This document shows positions 14,981 to 27,879 of a stretch of DNA of 64,000 bases, piece by piece. The notes below the pieces were generated by a model. The model was given only the letters and a program-made list of their open reading frames with translations. It did no database searches and was not told the DNA's origin. Origin of the DNA: Vigna angularis (taxonomy: Eukaryota > Streptophyta > Magnoliopsida > Fabales > Fabaceae); assembly GCF_016808095.1 (NCBI RefSeq), contig NC_068972.1, forward strand, positions 9,914,001-9,978,000, written 5' to 3'. Made by a program: the position numbers and the translations under genes. Numbering within the stretch: position 1 is the stretch's first letter; each line of letters starts with the position of its first letter.

Positions 14981-15082
14981 GAATTTTTTTTTAAACTAAC
15001 ACTTAAAATTGTTCTTTTATAAATTTAATTTAGGATATTTGTTTATTTAAAATCACTTTTCAATAAGTTATTTGATAAAAAA

Positions 15083-15152
15083 AATAAATAGTATGTTTTC
15101 GTAAAAATATAAATAGTATGTTTTCGTAAAAAAATAAATAGTATGTTTCCGT
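15083..15152. repeat. 25-bp unit repeated three times
   Basis: The unit ATAAATAGTATGTTTTCGTA occurs three times with its GTATGTTT word at 15091, 15116 and 15141, so the period is 25 bp. The third copy has one T-to-C change. It lies near the right end of the hAT-like element. Confidence 0.85.
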
Positions 15153-15346
15153 TTGGGTAGAGCTTAATCAAGTTGTATTTTTCTAACCGAGTTAACTGAA
15201 CTACTAATAGATAAGTTCAGTTTTTTTAAATTGAACTACAAAATAATATAATTCAGTTTTTAATAAAAATAGTTTAGTTTTTATTGTATAATATAGTATA
15301 AATAATTTATAATTTATTACAATTAAATTAATTATGTCCAGCTCTA

Positions 15347-16101
15347 TATTTAACGAAGTATGATCACGAGTTTAACCGCTATTGAGAATGATGATAAATA
15401 AATTTCCTACTTAAAACATAAACGAAGACCAAAATAAATTAATTTTTATATAAGGGAAACTAGTGTAGATTTGACTTTCTAATTCGATGTGCTTGTTGTT
15501 ATACAACTGACATTATTAATCTTTTATCTTTACCATATGGAGACACTAACAGCTAGATATGCTTGTCGTTTTGTTTTTGTTAACTTTATGATCTATTTTA
15601 ATCCAATAACGGCATAAAAGTTGATATTAATATATAATAATTTAACAGTGCAGAAAAAACATACTTTGATATTAAGAAAACAAATATATATACTTAGATC
15701 ACGTAACAATAAAGAAACAAAAAAAAAAATGTAGTAAGGAAAAATATCCTTCGGCCACAATTAAATTCCATTTATCTAAATCTTAAACTATGATTATTGA
15801 TTTTAACCTCTGTTGTTGTTTCTTATCGAGATTAAAACTATTTTTTTCTGGATAACTCAACAATATAGCCATTGTGCCAAAACTTGATGATAGGCCTGAT
15901 ATTGTTTGGGCCTTGGGATTCATCAGCCTCGAAAAAATAAAAAGTTATTTTCTTAGTTTTCCGCAAACTAAAATTAGTGTATGTATAAGTTGTAAAACAA
16001 AAAATTTAAAGAGTTACATAAAATTTTTCTACCAGTTAGTTAATATTAAAAACTGATTTATGAACTTAACTTTTTCATATAATTAAACGTTTTGAAAATA
16101 G

Positions 16102-16160
<59 letters not shown>

Positions 16161-17376
16161 GGTGTTCAACTTTCACAAACTATTACACCCTTTAATAAAT
16201 TTTAATTGCTGTATTTATTTTCAAATTAGCCATTATATTCAAAGCTTTTTTTTTTAGGTTAAATCTTGTTTACTAAATTTTATAAAAATCTAACTATGTA
16301 AGATTCCATCTATATACATTAAAATTTATATCATATTCACTCAATAAATAAATCTAAAATATTTTATTATTATCTTATTATAAAAAAAGTTTGATACAAT
16401 TATCAATGTACATCTAAATATTAAACCGGTAAAAGAATACATTTTATAAGAAAATATTAATAGTGTAACATGCTATGTAAAGGAAAATTAGAAACGTGGT
16501 CTCAGCTTCACAAGGCTGACTCTTTTTGGTCCTTTTCCCTATCCAGAGAGTCTTTTCGTCTTTTTATATCATTGTCCCCTTAATTTTAGTCCCTTTTCAT
16601 TTCATTAAATTTCAATAAATGATATCAAGTACCATAACATAAACAATCTATAAACATTTATATGTGTTAGATGCAATGTTAAAGATTTATATGCATGTAA
16701 GTTGGCAGTCGCGGATAAAATTCATAGCAAGTGGATACTTCAACTAGGTTCCTATGAATAATGAATAATGGATGAATTGGTACGGCTTATAAATGAATTT
16801 GGTGTGAGAATTATTTACATGAACTCGCAAGTATTTATTATTAGTAAAAAAGTTAAAATTTAATTTATATTTATTTTGATTTATATTACATCTTATATAA
16901 TTTTATAATTTTTTTTAGATTTTATTTTAAAAAATTATAAATTATTTATTTAAATAATCCATGAGTTTTATAAATTCCCAAATATCTTTTAAATGTGTAT
17001 TTGGTGAGTAACATAAAGACTCACAAAATCACATTTTAGAACTGGTTTAAATAAAATAAGACTAAACTATTTTAATATTAAAATATTTTAATATAAATAA
17101 TTTTATTATGAATGAGTTCTCTCACTTAAGGATTCTCTCTTTGTTTGTTTGATTGAAGAACTGATATCGTAGGATTGTTTGTTGAATTGAGTTCTTCAAT
17201 TTGAATCAATTAGTTTATTTGTTTGAAAAAATTGAGTTCTAGCCATTTTTCTTGGCCTCTTTTTGTTATGAGGTGAGACTTTTTCCACTTATAAGTGTCT
17301 TTTAAGTCATATGTTTCGGTCTCTATTGATCAATGATTTTAATGGTATGCCTTAATTGTATTTATGTTCTTTTTAT
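15347..17376. other. AT-rich intergenic DNA
   Basis: No gene recognised. Apart from the AT microsatellite at 16105-16157 the stretch is unique-looking AT-rich sequence with only short, compositionally biased frames. Confidence 0.5.
16105..16157. repeat. (AT)n microsatellite
   Basis: About 53 bp of uninterrupted AT dinucleotides in intergenic DNA. Confidence 0.95.
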
Positions 17377-17905
17377 TAGTGTTGTCAAAACGGATCACAC
17401 GTGGCTCTACCTGACCCGACCCACCACGGGTTAGTTACTTAGTGAACTAATCCAATCCGACTCACTTATTAGTGAGCTGAAAAAATTTGAACTTAGCCCG
17501 GCCTACCACGGGTTGGTGAGTTAAACGGGTTGGCTCACTAGCTTACCTATTTAAAGTTTTTTTTAATCCAAAAATTTACAATGTTTTTGTAATTTAAATT
17601 GAAATAAATTTCACTCCATGATGTTAAACTCCAAACACAATTCAATAAAAAAAAGTAACATACAATTCAAATGTAATCCAAAAGAAAGCTTAAAAACCAA
17701 ACAAATAAGTTTTTAATATTGATAATTTTTGTGTCACTTGTCCATTTATAATATTAAGATCAGAGTCTTTAATGGATAAATCTATAATATATTTACTCTC
17801 TTAAAACATCTACTTCTTTATCCTCATTTGCAATATAGTAAAAAAAATGTTAACTAATAATATCGAAACACAAAGTAATAAATAATTAAATTAAAATAGG
17901 TTGAA
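17377..17905. mobile_element. Truncated hAT-type MITE (GGGTTGGCTCAC family)
   Basis: The left end TAGTGTTGTCAAAACGGAT and the following GC-rich ACCCGACCCACCACGGGTTAG zone match, in reverse orientation, the right end of the complete element at 40119-40783. The similarity continues through the AT-rich middle (for example ACATCTACTTCTTTATC against GATAAAGAAGATGTTTC) to about 17905, where the far end is missing. No matching target duplication is therefore seen. It encodes nothing. Confidence 0.6.
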
Positions 17906-18866
17906 GTCCTATGTCAAAAGCATGTATCTGGATAATTGAGTTTAGTGTCAATTGTTTGTGTAAATATATGATTTGTTATACGTTATACATGTTTAGTTTA
18001 TAATTGGTATTTTATGATTATATTAAGCAAATTGTTTTTGCATATTAGCTTACCCTTTATTCTGGGTTATTCTATTTGTGTTGTTTTTTTTCCTTTTGCA
18101 ATGATCACTTATATTAGTGTGAGAAGATGAAGAAACTTGAGTTAATCTACAAGGATATGTGTTGTCCTCATCTTTTCTTTCTAGAATCATATAGAATATT
18201 TTTATCTTTCTTATTCTTATTGTACTATAGTTTATATGAAAGTATATATTTGTATCTCATATCAGTGCAATTATACTTTAAAATAACTATAATAATAATT
18301 ATTTTAATTGTGAATTTTCTGATTCCAATATTATTAATAAATGTTTTGTTTTATTAATGAAATAAAATGTTACAAGTAACGAATCAAAATTTCAGTTACA
18401 TATCAAACAGCGAGCAGACATTACATGTACTTAAATTTGACTTGGTGTTAAAGATTCTTTAGTAATAATTACATGTATTCACATAAAAAATTTACAAAGA
18501 TTTATTTTTATATATGCTTACGAATTTTGTTAATTAAATAAGATTATTTGAAATATAAAATCAGATAGTTTTTAGTTTAAAATATATTTAAGCAAAATTT
18601 CATAATAAAATATAAATACATTTATTTAAAATCACTTTTTTATTTTTATAAATGATAGTAATATTCAGATATTAACATTTTTGAGATAATATAGTTAAAA
18701 GATTGTTAATATTGTCCGCTTTATGATTTAAACGAGAACAAGTAATTGGAGAGACCCGAAACGTGGTTACGGAATGGCAGGATAAGAAGTTCTGCAAAAC
18801 TGTCCATTATGCTAACTGCATGCATGACATCCTCTTAACGTTCCTTAACCTGACTTGTCTTATCCC

Positions 18867-18896
18867 TAACCTAACACATTGTTGCGTGTTAGGTTA
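18867..18896. repeat. Perfect 11-bp inverted repeat (hairpin)
   Basis: TAACCTAACAC at 18867-18877 and GTGTTAGGTTA at 18886-18896 are exact complements around an 8-base loop. It stands alone in intergenic DNA with no gene nearby, so function is unknown. Confidence 0.8.
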
Positions 18897-19722
18897 ACAA
18901 AAATAATGTACTATAACCATTCTCTTTTTTTAATACCATGTACCAGTTTACCTAATAGTTTTCGTATTCCAAAAATATCCCTACAAGAGCCCAAGTGTAT
19001 TTTTCAAATAAACATAACATCCTATTGTTTTAACTGAAAAATAAAACACTGTAATAAAACCTGTATTCTTTTTTTTTTCATTATACGACAATGACGTTTG
19101 AAAATGTGAAATAAAATGCAAGGAAATAGCCTTATTTTCAAACATTGATGAATGGAAGTTAAACGCATTAAAGGAAAAAGGCGCACTTTCAATTTCAAGA
19201 TGCAAGCATCGAGCATGCACGGTGCATATACACATACAGCATTTAATCATCTTACCTAGGTTTTTGCAACCTTTCTTTATGCTTCGTTTTCAATCAACTT
19301 TTGATGTAAAAATAAAAATAAAAGAGGGGAAGAAAAAGGAAAAGGCTTCAAGGCAAGAGGCATAAGAACCTCGACCAAAGAACACTGCTGAGAATAACCA
19401 TGCTAAAAATATTTTTTAAAAAATAATACAAATTCTTTAATTATTGTTGCACTCCTTGATATGGAAATTCGTAAAGATGCAAGCATCAATTGGTGCTTTA
19501 AATTTAGAATATAATAATTAGTGATATTTGTATAAGATGAGATATTTAATATTTTAGTTTAAAGGGTAGAATAGAATGTGTGAAAAATAGTAGATAGGGG
19601 GGGTAAAAGGTAAAAGAGGGAGGTAATGATGGTAAAAACAGAGGGTCTGAAAAATGTTTGGTAGTATGAGTTTGTATTTGGTCTGAAAAGGCAAAAGAAA
19701 GGCCTTTGGGTGAAACCCCAGA

Positions 19723-19745
19723 AGCAGCAGCAGCAGCAGCAGCAG
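19723..19745. repeat. (AGC)n trinucleotide repeat
   Basis: Seven AGC units plus AG. Surrounding sequence (about 19680-19770) is less AT-rich than its neighbourhood. A plus-strand frame there ends SEKAKERPLGETPEAAA..GISVPPS, and a GTATCA follows the repeat, so a forgotten exon is conceivable, but there is no start, partner exon or homologue that I recognise. Confidence 0.85.
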
Positions 19746-21457
19746 GTATCAGTGTGCCTCCATCGTAATTCCCACTCACTCCAACCTCTTTCTATCCTCT
19801 TATTCCTCACCCCTACTTCTACTTTACAATAATATCATAAATCAACGTCTACACAATAAAATCAATAACACTTTAACTTTCCAGAAAGTGTTTCAGTTCA
19901 AAAACACAGGAAAAAAAAATATAAATAAAATAAAATAAAAATATTTTCGTCAATGGATTAATTCACTTGAGAACCGACTATCTCTTGTTTCACACCAACA
20001 TAATTTATTCCTGTCAGAAAAAATATATCGTCAGTGAAAAACACATTATTCAAAATTCTTTTTTGTTACCCCTATGATAATTAATTTGTCCTCCGATTTT
20101 CGTATAGTATTTTCAAATGTGTCCTTCAATTTTTACTGTTAGGCCTACCACTTTTACTGCTTTTTTTAAAGTGTAAAAAATAGAAAAACGTTTTTTTATA
20201 CTAAATATACCACTTGACAGATTATTTTTCAAGGTATTTTAGTTAATAAAAAATTAGATTTTTTATTTGTAAGAAAAACATTAAAAGATAAAATAATAAA
20301 TTTAAAATGTGTGTAAAATTTTATTAGATGTCAAAATAGTTCTATTCTAAAATTTATTTGTTATGTAAATTCTTTAAAATGTGTGATTGAAGTAATTTGC
20401 GACAATCCTCCCTTTTGTTAGGCAGTGATAATTTCACATTGTAATATTATTTTATTATAATATTTTATTATAATATTTTATTTATATTTATTTTTATCAT
20501 GTTAATCTAATATTTTATTATTAGAACCCAGAGTGAAATTGACGTAGAAATAAAGGTGGTATCAGACAATTTTTTTTCCCTTTTGTTATACTCGACTATT
20601 CATAACAATATTTTACATTAAAATTTATAAAAGAAAGCATTTGGTTTATTATAATAGCATAGTTCTATCTAATAATATTATGATAAATAAGTACGTGTTA
20701 TTAATTATTTTTGTAAGTTATAAGATTTAAATATATATTACATAGATAGATATGGATTAAAACTACAATATTGATGGAGAGTATAAACATAGAATGATCC
20801 ATTTAAGTAACGAATAATATCCCTTCTCCTTTTTATATATTTTTTCAAATAGTTGTTTTATTTTTTGTTACTATTATTTTAACACTCAACAAAATTTATC
20901 ATACACTTTACATTTTTTTATTTTATTCTTCAATGTAAAAAAACACTTTTTTTTAATATTTTTCTCTTATAATTTTCACACGAGGAACTTTGTATTTATT
21001 CTGATTCTTTTATATAGATTATTATATAGATATTTGTCACATATTTTTGACTTAGCGTAATATAATTTATGCAATAAAATGGTTAGGGTGTATGAAAATG
21101 TAAAGTAAAGAACAATGGAGTCTGTGTCTGCTCTAGTCTGCATGTCCTTTTTCTCATCTCGTCTGCACTCAGACTCACTGATTACACTCCAGTCTCGAGT
21201 ACCCCCGTTAAGTTACACTCTCTCTCTCTATCTCTGAATATCTCAGCAAAAGTAGCATCGAAAGAAAACGTCCTTTTGAGTTGATAAGACTGCAACTTGA
21301 AACCTTTAATGCAAGAACCTTAGCTTTCATTTCACTGTTTGTCTCGCACTCCTTTTCTTCCACGTACCACAGACAACGTACAATCTTTTAATGGATCAAT
21401 CCAAGTCCTAGTTACAACCAAAAATAAAAGCCTACCATACACAGACCTTGTATTATT

Positions 21458-22933
<1,476 letters not shown>

Positions 22934-22958
22934 TGGAGATAATATTATAAGACGAGAA

Positions 22959-22974
22959 AGAGAGAGAGAGAGAG
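22959..22974. repeat. (AG)n tract upstream of the WIP start codon
   Basis: A short GA run, reading CT-rich on the coding (minus) strand, about 26-41 bases upstream of the ATG and so probably in the 5' UTR. CT-rich leaders are common in plant regulatory genes. Confidence 0.75.
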
Positions 22975-23040
22975 AAAGAAGTGAGGGAAAGGGTTGAGTT
23001 TTCTATTCAGAAATTGTAAGTGAAGGGACAAGAAAAGGCC

Positions 23041-23047
23041 ATAAATA
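23041..23047 (-). promoter_or_regulatory. Possible TATA-like element of the WIP gene
   Basis: On the minus strand this reads TATTTAT about 108 bases upstream of the ATG at 22933. With a start site 25-35 bases further down it would give a leader of about 75-80 nt. It is the best TATA-like word close to the gene; no better evidence is visible. Confidence 0.35.
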
Positions 23048-23392
23048 AACAAATTTTGTATGCGTCTGTGTTTTGCTTTTATTTGTTAATTAATAATGAT
23101 TGAACGAAATTCAACCCAATTTTCTTTTCTTATTACATTATTATACTTAAGTTTAGAGTAATTAGTACCATTAAGATACCTATCGGTTAAAAAACAGTAA
23201 AAAGAGTTTTGTGTGGTTGTTTTTCTATCTAACGGTGGTTTTTATGAACAGAAAAAAAATACAAATAGAAAATAAAATGACATGAAAGAAAGAAGTTGGC
23301 TGAGATTTGAAATAGCTTTTGATTTTGTTTGGAAGTTATAGTGTGGTCGGTAGAATAGAGAAAGGAGGAAGGTAGAGTAGAAGTATGAGGAG

Positions 23393-23422
23393 GCACGTGT
23401 GGCGTGTGTAGGCGCACGTGGA
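23393..23422. promoter_or_regulatory. Paired CACGTG G-boxes upstream of the WIP gene
   Basis: Two GCACGTG-type G-boxes lie about 25 bp apart within a short GC-richer patch, roughly 460-490 bp upstream of the WIP ATG. G-boxes are bound by plant bHLH (PIF/MYC) and bZIP factors. The pairing and distance are compatible with a promoter element of the minus-strand gene; function is inferred. Confidence 0.45.
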
Positions 23423-23599
23423 ATGAAGGAAAGTATAAGGATGATAACGAAATGTGGATCTTGACATGTTTGGAAATGGAGTAGAGACAGAAGAAGGAAA
23501 GGGAGAACAGAGTAGGAGGAGGCAAAGCATAGAATAGTGAACTGAAATAGTGTTTGGGTACAAATTTAATTTCATGAGTCACAGTCGCATGTGCAAGTT

Positions 23600-24880
23600 A
23601 ATTTTCTTTCACGGTATCACTTACAGTACCATCTGTCTTTGTATCACCCGACCTCACATAATTAAAACTAACTCATTAATTGCTGTTTTCATCATAATTA
23701 AAAGATTATAATAATAAACTTTTACACAGTAATAATGTTAAACACGCAAAAGGGTTTGACATCAAACTGCAAAGGAATCTACTAGATTGCTGCTCACAGT
23801 GCCTCTGTCACCGTTGAAAAATCGCATTAGAGATAAAGCAAAAGTATATCATATAATAATGGAACAACCTCTCAGTTCAATATTGATTTTCATCTCTCCC
23901 TCCTCATGCACTCTGCATCAATTACCAAATCAATACATAGCAAATTTTCTTGTCACCCCTTTCTTAGTTGCTTAAAAAAGGTTTTAAAAAATTATAAAGA
24001 AAGAATATTTCTCGGCCAATGTTTATTGAATCTGAAAAATATTTAAAAAAAATTAAGAATTTTAATACCACCATTGATAGTGTGTGTAAGTCATTCAATT
24101 ATTGAGTTAAAAGTTAACTGTAGAAAAAGCTTTAGATTTGTTTGGACATGATGACAATTTTTTCTTGGGTAGCATAGCATCTGTATGATTCATTGGTCTT
24201 CTTTCGGCATGTTTAATCAACTTTCTCTCTCTTTTTTATAAGAAATTCATCTGCAGAGACACAGAGACCGAAAAGTGAGAGTGAGTGTGCGATGGTACAG
24301 TCTCTTTCCATATCAGACTGAGACAGTAAACACACAAAACTATAAGTGAGAGTGGTAATATGAACAGAGCAAGTAGACATGGAGAACTGTAGAAGCGAGG
24401 CGTGTGTTCCTCTCTCCCACTTAGTTATTACCAAAGAGATTGTGATGGCGATGTAAAAGTACTGCATGTAATGAAACTCGACTCTTTCAACTTTTAACTA
24501 TTCCAATTCCTACCAGTATCAAATCTTTACTGCATGTGTACACCATCTTAATGATATTCATTTTAATGTAAATGGTGATCATAATTTGTGTGTATAGGTG
24601 CATGCATGGCGTGGATAAACATAATTTTGAGGATAAAATGGTGAATGTGGTGAACAGTGTAGTACGTTCTTCCATTCCATGCTTGGAAGGTGGAGAAAAT
24701 TGAGAGAGTGAAGCATTGATGGGCTGAAAAAAAAGGGGGTGGTGGTAGGGCCCTGTGGTTGATTGGACATAGCCCTAAAACTTGGAATCTTTGTGTAACT
24801 GTTGAAGCATCTCATGAATGGAGGATTGACATTGGGTTCATTAATTCAGGGGTGATCCACCACAACTAAAAAAGGGTCAG
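23600..24880. other. Intergenic, no gene recognised
   Basis: AT-rich DNA upstream of the WIP gene with short frames of biased composition on both strands. No recognisable protein or RNA gene. Confidence 0.5.
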
Positions 24881-25135
24881 GTGGAAGTTCCAATTTTGCC
24901 GATCTACTCTCCTTTAAGTATACCCACTGCATGCCTATACAATAATATCTCCTAGCCTCTGGGTTCTTCTTCTCCTTTACTCTACCTTCATCACAACAAC
25001 AAACACATATTCATAACAAAATTTCTCCACCCTACCCTACTGCACAACACTTCACTGTTTCAATTCATTTACTTCATACAAAAATTCAAAAGAAATCTCA
25101 TTTTCTCAAGTACAAATTCTTAACAACACTGTTGT
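24881..25135 (+). other. Promoter/leader-like segment without a downstream ORF
   Basis: The base composition changes to a C/A/T-rich style very like the leader of the RAV gene: CTTTAAGTATACCCACTGC, then CTCTGGGTTCTTCTTCTCC, then CATCACAACAACAAACAC. Plant 5' UTRs look like this. No open frame of meaningful length follows before the inserted block that starts near 25647. It could be the start of a non-coding RNA, a decapitated gene whose body was lost, or chance composition. Confidence 0.35.
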
Positions 25136-25646
25136 GGGGGAGAAAATAAACTTATGTAAATTTATAATGACTGAGTAAACAAAATCCTCTTTAATTATTG
25201 AGTTAAATATATTTTTAATTTTTAAACAATAACACAAACTTCAAATTCGTAAATGTCCGATATTTTAATACAGTTTACTTCCTCTTTTAATGAAATCCTT
25301 TGGACATTTCATGTTGAAACTGAAGGTTTCTATCAAAGTAAAAGAAGAAGAAACAAGTTCCAAAAAAAACAGATACACTTTATTTCGAAGATTTTGAGCC
25401 TTAGCGAATTGTGAAGTGGGTGACTTCAATTTTATGGAACTTGGCTTCAGAAAGTCCAATATAAATCTTGACTTTCTCGTTCTTAATTTTTTTTTTATGA
25501 CATCCCACTTTATGATATAAATTTCTATAACCAATATTAATAAACAAAGTTGTAGTTGCAGATCATTGAAGGAAGATCTACAGTGGATCCCATGGAAGAA
25601 GTGTGTTTATTTTAGAAAATAAAAAAATAAGTGTCTTTGTAAGGGT
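25136..25646. other. AT-rich intergenic DNA
   Basis: No recognisable gene. A minus-strand frame at 25265-25534 (89 codons, Lys/Ser/Phe-rich) has no domain I recognise and is not called. Confidence 0.5.
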
Positions 25647-26406
25647 CATTATTAGAATTTTTCATATTTTATAGAATTTTTTATGCAGATTTTTTATAAA
25701 AATTTGTTGGAAATGTGTTTCCTATCATTTTTCCTATGAATTTTGATCGGTAATATTTTTGTGGATAATTAGTAAGAGTGGAATTTAAAATTCACAGAAA
25801 TTTTTTTACATTTTTTTTATGAAAATATTTGCAGCAAATTTTTCCTGTGAAAAAATTAATTTAAATTCACAAGTAATTTTTTTACAAAAAATATTTCCAA
25901 CTAATTTTTACAGCGAAAATAAATTTGTAAGTATATTTTTTCTACTATTACTTTTGCAAAAAAAAATTAATAAAAATTTTAAAAATATATAATTTTATTT
26001 TTATATTTTTTTAGATGACAAAATAACTCATAAAGAATTTATTTATTTTACTATTACTACTTAAAATAGATAAATAAATACAGTATTGAAAATAGCCAAA
26101 TATTTTAATAACTTAAAATATTTTCAACATCAATGTCCAAAAGCAATTAGTAATCATATGGAAAGCATTGCATAAATTAAAGATTAATTTAAAACCATTC
26201 ATGGATATTTAAATTAAATAATTAAGTAAATTCAAAATATTAATTATTGTACATGTTTCCTCTGTTAGACACAATTTTTCAAATTGTCAAAGAGCTAAGT
26301 TAATTACAAATTCCATAGTAGAATAATGTTTGGGATACACGCCTGAGGTTTAATAAAATTATTGTAGTATCCTTTTATACCCTGTACATATAAAAAATAT
26401 AAGATA

Positions 26407-26960
26407 AACATTAGTATCACCGGCTGCTGGCCCCTCCCTAGCAAGTCCAAAATAAAAAAGCTTTGGCACATCTTCATCCAGTAATACCTACAGAATTAGC
26501 ATAGAAATTGTTAAAAGCAGAGAAAAGTTCAGGAGATATAAATATAAATTAAAACTCTCTCAGTGAGAAAAGCAACTCAATGATAGGCAAAATGGTAACT
26601 AATAATGTGAATAATGTGAAATCCAAGATTATGGTATTATTCCGTTGAGTTGCCACAAATATGCAAAGGAAAATATGGTTTCCAAAATCAAACCTGAAGT
26701 TCTAATTCTTCATGAAGATAAGTTAACCGTTGAGCTACTCCAAGGGCTATTTCATGTCTAGTTTTCCAAAGAAGAGGATCATAAGCTTTATTGAAAACAT
26801 GAAACTCTAAGATTTTGTTCGGCACGTATTCATACACGAGTAATCTCTCTGGATGCCTCTTTCGTCATCCAAAGCACAGTATCAAATAAGCTTGACGAGA
26901 TTTGGGTGTTCCAGAATGCCAAGAAAGTGAACTTCAGTCAACCATTGCTTACGAACATTC
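26407..26960 (-). pseudogene. PCRK-type receptor-like cytoplasmic kinase fragment
   Basis: Two relics of a class VII receptor-like cytoplasmic kinase. Piece 1 (26960-26694) begins at an intact acceptor (CTTCTTCCAG|G) and reads VRKQWLTEVHFLGILEHPNL, then VKLI, a stop where Gly of LIGYC belongs, DDERGIQR, a one-base deletion, then VYEYVPNKILEF and LTYLHEELELQ before a GT donor. Piece 2 (26487-26407), after acceptor CTGTAG, reads VLLDEDVPKLFYFGLAREGP then AAGDTNV. The IYRD-type catalytic loop that should join them is absent and the DFG aspartate is Tyr. The pattern DDERGIQRLL and REGPAAGDT points to the PCRK1/PCRK2 (PTI-compromised RLCK) group. Clearly non-functional; retained introns indicate genomic rather than mRNA-derived capture. 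Confidence 0.88.
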
Positions 26961-27879
26961 CTGGAAGAAGGAAAAATAGTCAAAGGAATATCCTCACATC
27001 ACCACCATATTCAACTATACTCAATTACTAACAAATTTCAGCTTGCATAAATGACAAATTCCAGCAGGCATATATGACAAATTTTTTCAATATAATTGAT
27101 ATTTTAGGACGGTGAACTTAGCAAGAAAGAAATCTTGTCTATTACATATAATTAGCACGTTGGAGTAAAAGATCCATCAATATAATCCATCTATACTTCA
27201 AAGTATAATAATGACATAGGGTTTTTTGATTAAGAATTTATGGAGTTACATGACAGTACAAAATGTATGTATATGTAAACCATACCTTAACATACTGAAC
27301 ATTAACTTCAATCCTATAAATTATTAAGTAGAAAATATGGCTCCAAATATATCAGGAAAAATATCTTATCAATATGTAAGAGAAGATTTTGTTGTGTTTG
27401 AATTGCCTGAAGAAATCCCAATAATTAGCAGTAAATATAAAGCTCCAAAGTGAGATATCTTTGCCACTAAAAAGAAGATTTTTTCCAAAAGCAGGCATTA
27501 CTGCAGGAACCACTAAAAGAAGAAAGTGTTTGATGTTGTATGTTTTCTCATTGATTTAAGAAAATCAATCAGAAAGTTCTTCCAAAATAGATCATAGTTC
27601 TAACTTATTATTGTTAGTATATGCAAAACACAGTTGATTAAAGTTGAGTCAGTGATTCAATTCAACGTTGATATTTCAGCAAAGTTACTAAAGACCATTT
27701 TTTGGTAGATACCGAATATGAATCATGCTTCATTCACACAAACTGAACAGGTAGACCAATAAAAACACTACATCTCGTGTATCTATCTCAAAATAAAAAA
27801 ATTCGTGATGATCACGACCTCAAATTTTTGTTCAATTACAGAATCGAAACAAGCCAACTGTAGAAATTGTGATCGGTAT

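Larger units (their letters stand above)
13860..15346. mobile_element. hAT-like non-autonomous DNA transposon
   Basis: The left end reads TAGGGATGGGTAAAT and the right end, on the opposite strand, TAGAGCTGGACATAAT, a short imperfect terminal inverted repeat. The flanks are TGTTTAAC (13852-13859) and TATTTAAC (15347-15354), a 7/8 match consistent with the 8-bp target duplication of hAT elements. The interior has no transposase frame. It carries recurrent AACTGAACT/AGTTCAGTT motifs in both orientations, a 306-bp direct duplication and a 25-bp triplet repeat, listed separately. Element boundaries are inferred from ends plus duplication; superfamily is a good guess rather than proven. Confidence 0.65.
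17906..21457. other. Intergenic, no gene recognised
   Basis: AT-rich DNA with short frames only. It holds a small perfect hairpin (18867-18896) and an AGC repeat (19723-19745), both listed separately, and a simple TATTTTATTATAA-like reiteration at about 20440-20475. The last 100-200 bases before 21458 are probably the 3' UTR of the minus-strand WIP gene. Confidence 0.5.
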
